Below, one piece after another: positions 24,734-33,932 of a DNA stretch of 53,575 bases (positions are counted from its first letter, which is position 1; every line of letters starts with the position of its first letter). A model generated the notes under the pieces. The model did no database searches. It was not told where the DNA came from and was given only the letters and a program-made list of their open reading frames with translations. The position numbers and the translations under genes are program-made. Source of the stretch: Pseudomonas entomophila (GTDB lineage: Bacteria; Pseudomonadota; Gammaproteobacteria; Pseudomonadales; Pseudomonadaceae); contig NZ_JAAMQJ010000037.1 in NCBI RefSeq assembly GCF_013523125.1, forward strand, positions 1 through 53,575, given 5' to 3'.

Positions 24734-25672
24734 TCAGTGTAGTGTCTGTTTCGGGGCTGTCGAGCGCGCGAGCGAAGCGCTGTCGATCAGAGCGGTGTCG
24801 CGCGCCTTGGGCGTACGGAACGCCCACACGTTGCCGACCATCACCAGCACCAGCCCCGCCAGGCCGACCGGCGTCCATTGATATCCCTCGACCAGCGCAG
24901 ACACATTGAGCGCCACCAGCGGGAACAGCACGGTGCAATACGCCGCTCGTTCAGGCCCCAGGCGCCCGACCAGAGTCAGGTACGCGGTGAAACCGATCAC
25001 CGATCCAGGGATGACCAGATACGCCAGAGCGCCCAGGTAACGGGCGCTCCAGTCGGTGCTGAACGGCACCTGTGCGATCACGCAGTACAGTGCCAGCGCC
25101 AAGGCCCCGTAGAGCATGCCCCAGGCGTTGGTCGTCATCGGCTTGAGCCCGGCGCGCTGCTGCACGCTGGAGAGCAGGTTGCCCGCCGAGAAGCACAGCG
25201 TACCGGCCAATGCCAGGCCGACGCCGAGCAGCGTGCGCTCACCGACGCGGTGGTGGCTCAGCTCCGGCCAGAACAACAGGCCCAACCCCAGCAGGCCCAA
25301 CACGCCGCCGCCGATCACGTTGGCCGCGATCGTGCGCTTGAAGAACAGGCGTGCACTCAAGGCGTTCCACAGGGTGGCGGTGGAGAACACCACGGCGATC
25401 AGGCCGCTGGCGATCCATTGACTGGCGTTGAGAAAACACAGGAAGTTGACGCAGAACAGGCACAGGCCCTGCGCCAGGCAGATCAGGTGCGCGCGCCGAT
25501 CCATGCGCTGAAGACGACCGCTGAGCACCAGCAAGGCGAACAGAATCAGCGCGGCCAGGGCGAAGCGATAGACGATGGAGGCCGGAATGGGTACCACGCC
25601 GAGCTGCCATTTCAAGGCGATCCAGGTGGTGCCCCAGATCAGGACAGTGAGCACGTACAGCGACAGGTTCAT
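24734..25672 (-). CDS. EamA-family (DMT superfamily) transporter
   Basis: This 312-residue protein has ten membrane helices in two EamA repeats (first VLIWGTTWIALKWQLG, second beginning about residue 150 with GVGLALAGTLCFSAGN). Relatives export amino acids or metabolites; the substrate is unknown. It is divergent from an araC-type gene, with 135 bp between, a frequent arrangement for a regulator and its exporter. It ends 30 bp before the gtrC-like gene, so readthrough into gtr is possible. Confidence 0.88.
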   Translation of the reverse strand: MNLSLYVLTVLIWGTTWIALKWQLGVVPIPASIVYRFALAALILFALLVLSGRLQRMDRRAHLICLAQGLCLFCVNFLCFLNASQWIASGLIAVVFSTATLWNALSARLFFKRTIAANVIGGGVLGLLGLGLLFWPELSHHRVGERTLLGVGLALAGTLCFSAGNLLSSVQQRAGLKPMTTNAWGMLYGALALALYCVIAQVPFSTDWSARYLGALAYLVIPGSVIGFTAYLTLVGRLGPERAAYCTVLFPLVALNVSALVEGYQWTPVGLAGLVLVMVGNVWAFRTPKARDTALIDSASLARSTAPKQTLH

Positions 25673-25807
25673 GGGGACGCTCCTTGGGTCAGGCCGACAG
25701 TGTCGAGCGGCGGCCCACCGTGCGCTTGCACAAACTTGCGGTTTTGCGCAGCGCTACGCTGCCCTTCCCCTGCGTCTGGCCGTACGATGAGCTCGGAGGA
25801 AGTGCCC

Positions 25808-26695
25808 ATGACCCCCTTGAACCAGCTAGACGTCTTCAACAGCATGCAGGCTTCGCCCAACGCGCGCCTGGAGCTGAGCGCGACCTTGGACACCGGCATG
25901 GCGGCAGCGGTGTGGTACAACCGCGACGATGCCCGCGACTACCAGGCGCCGACCCATCACACCCTGTCGTGTTACATCGCCGATGGCACAGGAACCTTTC
26001 GGCGCCAGCAGCCCGGTGCCAAAGGCGCGCCGAACAAGCTGTGCGTGATGCCGGCCGGGCACGAGTCCAACTGGGTGGTCAATGGCGCGATCCGCCTGGC
26101 GCACCTGTACGTCAGCGAAGAGCAGTTCGCCCTGGGCTGCGTGCGTCTGCTCGACCGTGAGCCGCGGGAGCTGCAACTGCACGAGGCGACCTTCCTCGAC
26201 GATCCTCACCAGGCCGCGCGTTTTCGTCGGTTGATCACCGTGGACTGGCAGGAACCTGGTGAACGGCTACTGGCCAGCAGCCTGGGGCAGGCGATCATCG
26301 ACCATGCCTTGCTCGGACAGGTCGGCCTGCGTCAGGGCTTGCGTCTGAAAGGCGGGTTGGCACCGCATCAGCGTCGGCATCTGGTGGATTACATCGAGAC
26401 GCACCTGGACCAACCGCTCACGCTGGACGAACTGGCGCTGCGCTGCCACTTGTCCAGCTACCATTTCGCCCGGATGTTCCGAGTCAGCTTCTCCCTGCCG
26501 CCCCATCGCTACGTGCTGGCCCGCCGTCTGGCCCGCGGCTGTCACTGGTTACGCGACAGCGACCTGCCGTTGGGCCAGGTGGCGTTGCTGTGCGGGTTCG
26601 CCAGCGCCAGTCATTTCAGCAACCGGTTCCGCGCTGCCCTGGGCGCGACCCCGGGCGATTACCGCGCCGTGTTTCGAGGCTCAGGCCGGCCATAG
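25808..26695 (+). CDS. AraC-family transcriptional regulator
   Basis: This 295-residue protein has a C-terminal double helix-turn-helix (LDELALRCHLSSYHFARMFR and LGQVALLCGFASASHFSNRF). The N-terminal sensing domain is of unknown ligand. A strong CGGAGGAA Shine-Dalgarno 7 bp before the ATG at 25808 fixes the start. It is divergent from the EamA transporter and may regulate it. The last 15 bp overlap the convergent DUF3325 gene. Confidence 0.9.
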   Translation: MTPLNQLDVFNSMQASPNARLELSATLDTGMAAAVWYNRDDARDYQAPTHHTLSCYIADGTGTFRRQQPGAKGAPNKLCVMPAGHESNWVVNGAIRLAHLYVSEEQFALGCVRLLDREPRELQLHEATFLDDPHQAARFRRLITVDWQEPGERLLASSLGQAIIDHALLGQVGLRQGLRLKGGLAPHQRRHLVDYIETHLDQPLTLDELALRCHLSSYHFARMFRVSFSLPPHRYVLARRLARGCHWLRDSDLPLGQVALLCGFASASHFSNRFRAALGATPGDYRAVFRGSGRP

Positions 26696-27007
26696 CGCCA
26701 GAACCGGCCCCAGCACCAGGCTGACGGCCGCCAGGCCCAGCAACGCCCGTGGCTGGTAGGGCAGGCCGAAGACCCAGATGAGCAATCCCGCCATCGACAC
26801 GGCTGTCCACTGCACCAGGCCATAGGCCCACCCCTGCCGCTGCACGGCCAGCAGCAGCGAAACGAGCAGCAGTCCCCACCCTACGCCCCTCGCCAGGCGC
26901 GACTGCGCGGGAGTAGGCCTGCGCTTGAGCAGGTCGCTGGCGTGCTTGTCCATCGCCAGGCACAAGGTCGCGAACCCGGCGAACGCCAGCATGGCCACGC
27001 CGAGCAT
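26681..27007 (-). CDS. DUF3325 membrane protein
   Basis: This 108-residue protein has three to four hydrophobic helices and matches the DUF3325 pattern (CLAMDKHASDLL near residue 16). DUF3325 genes travel with DUF3649 and PepSY genes in iron-regulated operons. A role in ferric-siderophore or citrate reduction at the inner membrane is suspected but unproven. Its ATG shares one base with the PepSY stop (TGATG). Its 3' end overlaps the convergent araC gene. Confidence 0.85.
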   Translation of the reverse strand: MLGVAMLAFAGFATLCLAMDKHASDLLKRRPTPAQSRLARGVGWGLLLVSLLLAVQRQGWAYGLVQWTAVSMAGLLIWVFGLPYQPRALLGLAAVSLVLGPVLALWPA

Positions 27008-28587
27008 CAGCTGGCCTCCACGTCGGTCATGGCCTCACGGGCAGCCTGGACGGTCCGAGGCGCGCGCTTGACCACGTGGGGTGCGGCGAGCATGCGTCGC
27101 GCGGTCCAGGCCAGCAGCAGGCCGGTAACCAGCGCCGTCAGGTCGAAGCCGGCCATGGCCCAGTCGCCGACGGGCACGGAGTGGTTCAAGCCTTGGCCGG
27201 TGGTCAGGCCATTGAGCAGCGGCAGGCCGGCGAAGGCCAGCGCGCCCAGCGTCAGTTGCTCGCCCCAGGCTCGACGTCCAGGGCGCAGCGCGGCATGCAC
27301 CAGCGCCAGCGCCCAGGCGATGAAGAAGGCGCTCACTTCCCCGTCGGCGCGCCCTTCGAAGGTCACCGGCAGCAGCCGGTTGGCCCAGAAGAATGCGGCC
27401 ACCCCGAGCAGCAGGCCGCTCATGCTGGCGATGTTGAGCACCTCCACCAGGCGTAGCTCGCCGGGCATGCTCGGCTGCTTGGCGTGCTTGAGCTGCCGCT
27501 TGCCCAGCCACATCACCAGCCCCGTGCCGATCACTGCAGTCCCGGCCACGCCGAAGACCGCATACAGCCAGCGCAGCCAAGGGCCGGCGTAGTTGCCCAT
27601 GTGCAGGCCGACGAAGGTGAAGGAGGTCATCATCGCGACGCTTTCCGGCGCGCCCTGCGACAGCGTGGCGCCACTGACGCCATCGAACGTCCATGTCTCG
27701 CTGCGCTTGTAGGCCACATGGTCGGCGGCCGAGCGGGTAAAGCTCACGTGGGCATTCTGGTCGTTGGGGTTCTGCACCTGGATGAAGCCCATGCGCGCCC
27801 CCGGCACCTGCGTCTGCACCTTGGCGTACAGCCCTGGCAACGAGGTCAGGGGAGCAGCGGCACCGGCAGCGGGCACGGTCTGGTCACGCCCGAACAGGTC
27901 GGCGAAGTAGCCGTCGGCGCTGCCGTAGCTGGCGAGGATGCCGGCCGGCATGACCAGGTACATGAAGATCACCAGGCTGCTGTAGCTGATCATCAGGTGA
28001 AACGGCAGCACCAGTACGCCGATGGCGTTGTGGCCATCCAGCCAGGAGCGTTGGCCTTTGCCCGGACGGAAGGTGAAGAACTCCTTGAAGAACTTCTTGT
28101 GGGTGATGATCCCGGTCACCAGCCCCAGCAGCATGATGAAGGCGCAGAAGGTCGACAGCCAGCGCCCCCAGGGATGCGGCATTTCCAACTGGAAGTGGAA
28201 GCGGTAGAAGAACTCCCCGCCTCGGCTTTCGCGGGCTTCGACAACCTCCCCGCTGCGCGCGTCGAGCTCTTTACCCGTGAAACCTCGGCGACCGACCGCG
28301 TCCTTGGCGCGCCAGTTGACGCTGATGGCCGGCTCGCGCTCGCTGGGCAGGCGGATGAACCAGCTGCTGGCATCAGCGGCGTTGGCCTGCAGGTAGCGCT
28401 GGGCCACGGCCAGGCTGGCAGCCGGATCGAGCGCATGGCGCTGGATTTCCGGTTTGCTCCAGTGGCTGATCTCTTCCTTGAAGTACGAGAGCGTCCCGGT
28501 CAGGAAGATCGCGAACAGCAACCAGCCGAAGATCAGGCCGAGCCAGGTGTGCAACCAGGCCATCGCCTGGCGGAAGCCCTCTCTCAT
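27007..28587 (-). CDS. PepSY-associated TM protein (putative ferric reductase partner)
   Basis: This 526-residue inner-membrane protein of the PepSY_TM type has four main membrane helices: near residues 12-33 (HTWLGLIFGWLLFAIFLTGT), 190-215, 245-270 and about 380. Large periplasmic PepSY regions lie between, and extra helices at the C-terminus. Histidines in the helices (HTWLG, MPHPWG, LPFHLM, GLHMGNY) could bind haem. The start at 28587 overlaps the DUF3649 stop (ATGA). It belongs to the Fur-boxed operon opposite fecIRA and may help reduce or release imported iron. Confidence 0.88.
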   Translation of the reverse strand: MREGFRQAMAWLHTWLGLIFGWLLFAIFLTGTLSYFKEEISHWSKPEIQRHALDPAASLAVAQRYLQANAADASSWFIRLPSEREPAISVNWRAKDAVGRRGFTGKELDARSGEVVEARESRGGEFFYRFHFQLEMPHPWGRWLSTFCAFIMLLGLVTGIITHKKFFKEFFTFRPGKGQRSWLDGHNAIGVLVLPFHLMISYSSLVIFMYLVMPAGILASYGSADGYFADLFGRDQTVPAAGAAAPLTSLPGLYAKVQTQVPGARMGFIQVQNPNDQNAHVSFTRSAADHVAYKRSETWTFDGVSGATLSQGAPESVAMMTSFTFVGLHMGNYAGPWLRWLYAVFGVAGTAVIGTGLVMWLGKRQLKHAKQPSMPGELRLVEVLNIASMSGLLLGVAAFFWANRLLPVTFEGRADGEVSAFFIAWALALVHAALRPGRRAWGEQLTLGALAFAGLPLLNGLTTGQGLNHSVPVGDWAMAGFDLTALVTGLLLAWTARRMLAAPHVVKRAPRTVQAAREAMTDVEAS

Positions 28588-28889
28588 GGGTACGCCATCC
28601 CGTAGACCAGACCGTTGATCGCGCCCAGCATCAGGCTCGGCGCCAGCACACCGACCCAGGCGCGCCACGTGCTGCGGCAGGCGAAGCACCAGAGAAAGGC
28701 CAGCACGTAGAAGACGAAGGACAGCATGGAGCCGATCAGCACGGCATCGACCTGCGGCCCCGGGATCAGCAACGCCAGACACACACTGACCATCGACGCC
28801 AGCAAGTAGCCCCCCAGCAAGGCGGCCAGGCAGCGCGAGGCGACGGCCAGTCGATAACCGAGCATGGGCCCGGCGGCGTTGCTTTTCAT
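28584..28889 (-). CDS. DUF3649 membrane protein
   Basis: This protein of about 101 residues has three membrane helices (LAALLGGYLLASMVSVCLAL and two more), matching DUF3649, and is first in the DUF3649-PepSY-DUF3325 operon. I chose the ATG at 28889; a TTG at 28913 would add eight residues and cannot be excluded. A Fur-box-like palindrome lies 38 bp upstream of the chosen start. Confidence 0.8.
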   Translation of the reverse strand: MKSNAAGPMLGYRLAVASRCLAALLGGYLLASMVSVCLALLIPGPQVDAVLIGSMLSFVFYVLAFLWCFACRSTWRAWVGVLAPSLMLGAINGLVYGMAYP

Positions 28890-28926
28890 CGAACGTATCC
28901 AGAGGAAGGACAAGGGTTGCGATAAT

Positions 28927-28945
28927 AATGAGTTGGATTCTCATA
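28927..28945. promoter_or_regulatory. Fur-box candidate for the DUF3649-PepSY operon
   Basis: AATGAGTTGGATTCTCATA has perfect ATGAG/CTCAT arms and matches the palindrome AATGAGAATAATTCTCATT at 14 of 19 positions. It lies 38 bp upstream of DUF3649, in the region divergent from fecI. Repression by Fur under iron sufficiency is inferred. Confidence 0.65.
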
Positions 28946-28996
28946 TGCAAAGCAGCAACGCACGTTTCCCTTGCTGCTCACCGTCACGCACTTTAA

Positions 28997-29015
28997 AATG
29001 CGAACAATTCTCGAT
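28997..29015. promoter_or_regulatory. Fur-box candidate for fecI
   Basis: AATGCGAACAATTCTCGAT matches AATGAGAATAATTCTCATT at 15 of 19 positions and lies 33 bp before the fecI start. FecI-type sigma genes are commonly repressed by Fur. Confidence 0.65.
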
Positions 29016-29047
29016 CACACTCGCGCCTGCCTGGTGCTGGAGTCAGC

Positions 29048-29545
29048 ATGGCGTTTCCTTCCCCTACCCCTTTGGTCGAAGGCCTCTACCGCGACCACCA
29101 TCACTGGCTGACCGGTTGGCTGCGCCAGCGTCTGGGCTGCCCGCACAATGCCGCAGACCTGGCGCAGGACACCTTCATCAAGCTGCTGCACGCGCGGGAA
29201 ACGCCCCAGTTGATCGAGCCCCGCGCCTTTCTGGTGACCATCGCCAAACGGGTCATGTGCAACCACTTCCGGCGCCAGGAACTCGAGCGGGCCTACCTGC
29301 AGGCCTTGGCGCAGGCGCCTGAGGCCTGTGCGCCCAGTGAGGAACACAAAGCGATCATCTTCGAAACGCTGCTCGAGCTCGACCGGTTGCTCGATGGCTT
29401 GCCGGTCCTGGTCAAGCGCGCGTTCCTGCTGTCGCAGGTCGATGGGTTGGGCCAGTCCGAGATCGCCGTGCAGTTGGGGATTTCGCTGGCCACGGTCAAA
29501 CGCCACCTGCACAAGGCAGCCTTGCGCTGCTATTTTGCCCTGTGA
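29048..29545 (+). CDS. fecI: ECF sigma factor FecI
   Basis: This 165-residue ECF sigma factor of the iron-starvation group has region 2 (LAQDTFIKLL) and region 4 (GLGQSEIAVQLGISLATVKRH). It would direct RNA polymerase to the fecA promoter when ferric citrate is sensed through FecA-FecR. Its stop overlaps the fecR start (GTGA). A Fur-box-like palindrome precedes it. Confidence 0.93.
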   Translation: MAFPSPTPLVEGLYRDHHHWLTGWLRQRLGCPHNAADLAQDTFIKLLHARETPQLIEPRAFLVTIAKRVMCNHFRRQELERAYLQALAQAPEACAPSEEHKAIIFETLLELDRLLDGLPVLVKRAFLLSQVDGLGQSEIAVQLGISLATVKRHLHKAALRCYFAL

Positions 29546-30465
29546 GCCTCCCTTTCGCCCCTGCCGTGGCCGAGCAGGCCGTGCACTGGCTGCTCGCCTC
29601 GCAGGATGACGACTTCGGCCCGCGCCAGCAGGCGGCCTTTGCTGACTGGCTCGAAGCCGACCCGGAGCATCGCCGCGCCTGGGAACACATCCAGCAGGTC
29701 AACCGACGCTTTCGCACGGTCGCCTCACCGGTCCTTCATGCCACCTTGCAAGCGCCGCCCTCGCCCGCGCGACGACACGCGCTCAAGGCCCTGCTGCTGG
29801 CAGGTGTGGTGACCGGGTGCGGACTGGGTCTGCAAACGCACCCGTCGATGCCGCATCTGCTGGCCGACTACCGCAGCCCGCTTGGTCAGCGTCGGCGCCT
29901 GACCCTGGACGATGGCAGCCTGTTGCAACTGAACACCGCCAGCGCCGCCGATGTGCAGATCACCGCACAGGCGCGCCACGTCAGGCTGCTGGAGGGCGAA
30001 GCGCAGCTAGACGTGCGCGCGGGGTTGCGCCCCTTGTCGCTGGAGACGGCCGGTGGGCGGCTGCAGCTCGAACACGGGCGATTCAACGTGCGCCGGTTCA
30101 TGGGCTACAGCCTGGTGTCGGTGTTCGACGGTATGGCGATCCTGCACGGCCAGGGTTTGCAGGCAGGGCAGCAGGCCCGGCTGCTGGACGACCGTTGGCA
30201 GGCGGTGGCGCCCCTGGACCCCAACGTCGGCGCCTGGGTCGATGGCATGCTCGTCGCCTCGCACATGCGCCTGGCAGACTTTCTCGACGAGCTGTCGCGC
30301 TATCGCCCCGGTCGGCTAGGGTGCAGTGAGCGCATCGCGGGGCTGCGCGTATCCGGCTCGTACCCGATAGACGACAGCGAGCGCATCCTGCACATGCTCA
30401 GCGTGGCCCTGCCGGTACGGGTACGACGCTTCACGCGCTACTGGGTTCAGGTAGAGCCGACCTGA
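29542..30465 (+). CDS. fecR: Sigma regulator FecR
   Basis: This 307-residue protein has the N-terminal cytoplasmic DUF4880-type segment (AVHWLLASQDDDFGPRQQAA), one membrane helix around residues 77-95, and a periplasmic FecR domain (RRLTLDDGSLLQLNTASA; LLEGEAQLDV). It relays the occupied state of FecA to FecI. It starts with GTG, overlapping fecI by 4 bp. A C-terminal domain that contacts the FecA signalling domain follows (LSVALPVRVRRF). Confidence 0.93.
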   Translation: MSLPFAPAVAEQAVHWLLASQDDDFGPRQQAAFADWLEADPEHRRAWEHIQQVNRRFRTVASPVLHATLQAPPSPARRHALKALLLAGVVTGCGLGLQTHPSMPHLLADYRSPLGQRRRLTLDDGSLLQLNTASAADVQITAQARHVRLLEGEAQLDVRAGLRPLSLETAGGRLQLEHGRFNVRRFMGYSLVSVFDGMAILHGQGLQAGQQARLLDDRWQAVAPLDPNVGAWVDGMLVASHMRLADFLDELSRYRPGRLGCSERIAGLRVSGSYPIDDSERILHMLSVALPVRVRRFTRYWVQVEPT

Positions 30466-30567
30466 TCCGCACCATGCGACTGCCGATTTTTTCATCGTGT
30501 GTGAGCCATTTCGTCGACCTCGCGTGACAGACAAGGCAAAGACCCACCTTCGAAGGATGTTTGCTTC

Positions 30568-32892
30568 ATGCCTCTGTCACGCACGCCTTGCCTCCCGGCG
30601 CTGTTGTTCGCCACCAGTCTGGTGTTCACCGTACCCGCCGTGCAGGCGGCCGAGACCCGCACCTATCACATCGCCGCCGGTGGGCTCGAGGACGCCCTGA
30701 ACCAGTTCGGCCGACAGAGCGGCGTGTTGATTGCCTACGGCTCGGCCTTGACCCAGGGCCTGCTCAGCCCTGGCCTGGAAGGACCCTACGAGGTCGCCGC
30801 CGGCCTGGATGCCCTGTTGCGCGGCAGTGGCCTGCAGGCACAGCCGAATGCCGGTGGCTATACCTTGGAGCCTGCGAAGGTGCCCGTGGCGGGCGAGCCG
30901 CTGGAGCTGGGCACCTCGACCGTGGTCGGTGACTGGCTGGGCGACGCCCGCCAGGATCGGGTGTTCGAGCACGCTGGCGCCCGTGACGTGATCCGTCGTG
31001 AGGAATTCCAGCGCAGTGGCGCCGCGACCGCACGGGACGTACTCGACCGCATGCCGGGGGTCAACGCGCCCGAGAACAACGGCACCGGTGGCCATGACCT
31101 GGCGCTGAACTTCGGCATCCGCGGTCTCAACCCACGACTGGCCTCGCGCTCGACAGTGCTGATGGACGGCATTCCGGTGCCCTTCGCGCCGTACGGACAA
31201 CCCCAGTTGTCGCTGGCCCCGATCAGCCTGGGCAACATGGACGCGGTGGACGTGGTCCGCGGCGGCGGCGCGGTGCGCTATGGCCCGCAGAACGTCGGAG
31301 GCATCGTCAACTTCGTCACCCGTGCGATCCCCGAGGCGCCCACGCTCAAGGCGTCCATGACCAACCGCATCAGCCCCTCGTCGAGCCATGATGGCTTCAA
31401 GAACACCGCCAACCTGCTGGTCGGCGGCACCAACGACAACGGGCTGGGCGGCGCGCTGCTCTACTCCGGCACCCGGGGCGGTGACTGGCGCGAACACAGC
31501 GACACACAGATCGACGACCTCATCCTCAAGAGCGCGCTGCAGCTGGATGAGGCCAACAGTCTGCATGCCATGGCGCAGTACTACGAAGGCGAGGCAGACA
31601 TGCCGGGTGGTCTGAGCAAAGCCAATTTCGACGCAGATCCCTATCAGTCGTCCCGCACCAACGACACGTTCTGGGGCCGTCGGACGCTGTTCAATGTGGG
31701 CTACGATTACCGTCAGGACGACCGTCAGTTCAGCGTCAACAGCTTCTTCACCAAGACCTTGCGCAGTGGCTACCTGGACCAGGGCAACTTCGTGTCCCTG
31801 TCGCCGCGCGAGTACTGGGTGCGCGGCCTGGAGACGCGGTTCTCCCAAGGAATCGCCCTCGGCGACAGCTGGCATGAGCTGGGCGTCGGCTATCGCTACG
31901 TCAACGAATCCAGCCATGAGCTGCGCTTTCGCGAAGCCCCGGGCGCCGACCTGCCGACCACGGCCAGCCGTAACGATCGTGACACCCGCGGGCACACCGA
32001 AGCCCATGCCGTGTACCTGGACGATCGCATCGACATCGGTCGCTGGACGCTGACCCCAGGCATCCGCTACGAACTGATCGACTCCGAGCAGGACAATGCC
32101 CTCAACGGCAAGCGCTACCAGGGCGACTACACGACCGCACTGCCTGCGTTGAACGTGCTCTATCGCCTGAGCGAACGCTGGAACCTGTATGCCAACACCG
32201 AAGGCTCCTTCGGCAGCGTGCAGTACAGCCAGATGCCCAACCGCGTCAGCAGTGGCGAAGTGAAGCCGGAAAAGGCCCGTACCTGGGAAATCGGTACGCG
32301 CTACGACAGCGGCGACCTGCAAGCCGAACTGGGGCTGTTCTTGATCAACTTCGACAACCAGTACGAAAGCAACCAGACCAATGACTCGGTGATCGCCCGT
32401 GGCGAGACGCGGCACCAAGGCATCGAGACCCGTGTGCGCTACGCGCTGGATGGCCTCGACCCACGCCTGGCCGGCTTCGACGTGCACGCCAGCTACGCCT
32501 TCGTCGATGCGCGCATTCGTGAGGATGGGCCCAACAAAGGCAACCGCGTGCCCTTCTCCTCACGACACAAAGGCGACCTGGGCGTGGGCTACAGCGAAGG
32601 ACCCTGGCAGGCCAACCTCGATGTCAGCTTCCAGGACGGCCAGTTCGCCGACAATGCCAACACCCGTGCCGAAAGCGCCGACGGCAGCACGGGAAGAATC
32701 CCCGGGTACATGTTGGCCAGTACCCGCGTGGCCTATGACTTCGGTCCTGAATGGTCGAACCTGAACGTTGCTCTGGGCGTGAAAAACCTGTTCAACCGCG
32801 AGTACTACACCCGCTCGTTCGATGACAACAACAAGGGCAAGTATGTCGGGGAGCCGCGCACGCTGTACCTGCAGACGTCCGTCGAGTTCTGA
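30568..32892 (+). CDS. fecA: Ferric citrate TonB-dependent receptor FecA
   Basis: This 774-residue outer-membrane transporter has a signal peptide to VQA (residue 27), a secretin/TonB signalling domain (about 32-85, YHIAAGGLEDALNQFGRQSG), a plug (HAGARDVIRREEF, RGLNPRLASRSTVLMDGIPV) and a 22-strand barrel ending in LQTSVEF. Long stretches such as VPFAPYGQPQLSLAP and STGRIPG match E. coli FecA as I remember it, so ferric dicitrate is the likely ligand. The 102-bp gap after fecR allows its own FecI-dependent promoter. An AAGGA Shine-Dalgarno precedes the ATG. Confidence 0.95.
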   Translation: MPLSRTPCLPALLFATSLVFTVPAVQAAETRTYHIAAGGLEDALNQFGRQSGVLIAYGSALTQGLLSPGLEGPYEVAAGLDALLRGSGLQAQPNAGGYTLEPAKVPVAGEPLELGTSTVVGDWLGDARQDRVFEHAGARDVIRREEFQRSGAATARDVLDRMPGVNAPENNGTGGHDLALNFGIRGLNPRLASRSTVLMDGIPVPFAPYGQPQLSLAPISLGNMDAVDVVRGGGAVRYGPQNVGGIVNFVTRAIPEAPTLKASMTNRISPSSSHDGFKNTANLLVGGTNDNGLGGALLYSGTRGGDWREHSDTQIDDLILKSALQLDEANSLHAMAQYYEGEADMPGGLSKANFDADPYQSSRTNDTFWGRRTLFNVGYDYRQDDRQFSVNSFFTKTLRSGYLDQGNFVSLSPREYWVRGLETRFSQGIALGDSWHELGVGYRYVNESSHELRFREAPGADLPTTASRNDRDTRGHTEAHAVYLDDRIDIGRWTLTPGIRYELIDSEQDNALNGKRYQGDYTTALPALNVLYRLSERWNLYANTEGSFGSVQYSQMPNRVSSGEVKPEKARTWEIGTRYDSGDLQAELGLFLINFDNQYESNQTNDSVIARGETRHQGIETRVRYALDGLDPRLAGFDVHASYAFVDARIREDGPNKGNRVPFSSRHKGDLGVGYSEGPWQANLDVSFQDGQFADNANTRAESADGSTGRIPGYMLASTRVAYDFGPEWSNLNVALGVKNLFNREYYTRSFDDNNKGKYVGEPRTLYLQTSVEF

Positions 32893-33070
32893 CCGCATCG
32901 CGCAACCCTCGACGGTCGGCAACTACCTTTTGCAACAGGACATTTATCTGGCGAAGGGGGTTGAATTCTATGCACTTTCCCCCGACCCTGGAGTCAAGAG
33001 GCAATAGATCCCTTGGCCTTTTCGGCCAGGGCAAGGGCCTCTTGCGAGCCAGCTGAATAAGGATTGAACC

Positions 33071-33499
33071 ATGCAGATCCAGGTCAACAGCAGCAATCAA
33101 ATCGAAGGCGGCATCCGTCTCAACGACTGGGTGACCAGCACCCTGCAAAGCGCGCTCGAACGCTACGAGGAAGACCTGACCCGCATCGAGGTGCACCTGA
33201 GTGACGAAAACGGCGCCAAGTCCGGGGCCGACGACAAGCGTTGCCAGCTCGAGGCACGACCCAAGGGCCACCAGCCGATCTCCGTGACCCACAACGCCCC
33301 CTCGCTCGAGCTGGCCATCGATGGCGCGGCCGAGAAGCTCGACCATGCACTGGAACACCTGTACGGCAAGCTGCGTGACAAGCGCGCCGTGCCGGAACTG
33401 ATCGAAGACCCGGACTTGCAAGGCCTGGACGGCTCTGAAGAGCTGGAAGGCCTGCAGGACCTGCAAGCCCAGGAAGAGGCCAAGGCCTCGAAAGCCTGA
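33071..33499 (+). CDS. HPF/RaiA-family ribosome-associated protein
   Basis: This 142-residue protein has the HPF/YfiA fold: LERYEEDLTRIEVHLSDENG, then LEARPKGHQPISVTHN, then AIDGAAEKLDHALEHLYGKL. The C-terminal 35 residues are acidic and low-complexity. It should bind 30S subunits during stress or stationary phase. It is longer than the short HPF but lacks the long-HPF dimerisation domain. It stands alone behind a 178-bp leader after fecA. Confidence 0.85.
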   Translation: MQIQVNSSNQIEGGIRLNDWVTSTLQSALERYEEDLTRIEVHLSDENGAKSGADDKRCQLEARPKGHQPISVTHNAPSLELAIDGAAEKLDHALEHLYGKLRDKRAVPELIEDPDLQGLDGSEELEGLQDLQAQEEAKASKA

Positions 33500-33606
33500 C
33501 CGATGTGCCGGACGCCGGGCTTCGTGCCCTGCGTCCGGCCTGGCGTGAACCAACGCCCGTCGCCGCCGGTCAATCCTTGCACGTCCCTCGCCATAGAACC
33601 GGCACC

Positions 33607-33906
33607 ATGCACAACCCGTTCAACCTCATCAGCGATGCCTTCGCCCCGCGTTACCGGGTCAACCTGAGCATCGAACGACTCGACGGCAGCATCATGCTGA
33701 CCTTGTCCACCGAGCACGGCGTGGCCGCCAAGCGCCTGATCACGCCCGAGCAACGCAACGATCCTCAACGCCTTCGGCACGTGATCGACAGCCTTCGCCT
33801 GGACCTTGCCTCCGAGCAGGGAGACACCCTGCCCTTGCTGACAGGCATGCCCCGCGATCCGCGCTCGCCCGCCTCGTCCACCCCCGTGAGTGGCGTCACC
33901 CTCTGA
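33607..33906 (+). CDS. DUF3509 family protein
   Basis: This 99-residue protein is of a Pseudomonas-typical family, recognised by NPFNLISDAFAPRYRVNLSI and GSIMLTLS. It has an alpha/beta pattern, no signal peptide and no membrane segment; the function is unknown. The ATG at 33607 begins the family homology; the upstream in-frame extension is not conserved in character. Confidence 0.8.
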   Translation: MHNPFNLISDAFAPRYRVNLSIERLDGSIMLTLSTEHGVAAKRLITPEQRNDPQRLRHVIDSLRLDLASEQGDTLPLLTGMPRDPRSPASSTPVSGVTL

Positions 33907-33932
33907 TCGGCACGCTTCTCACCCGCGGCTGA

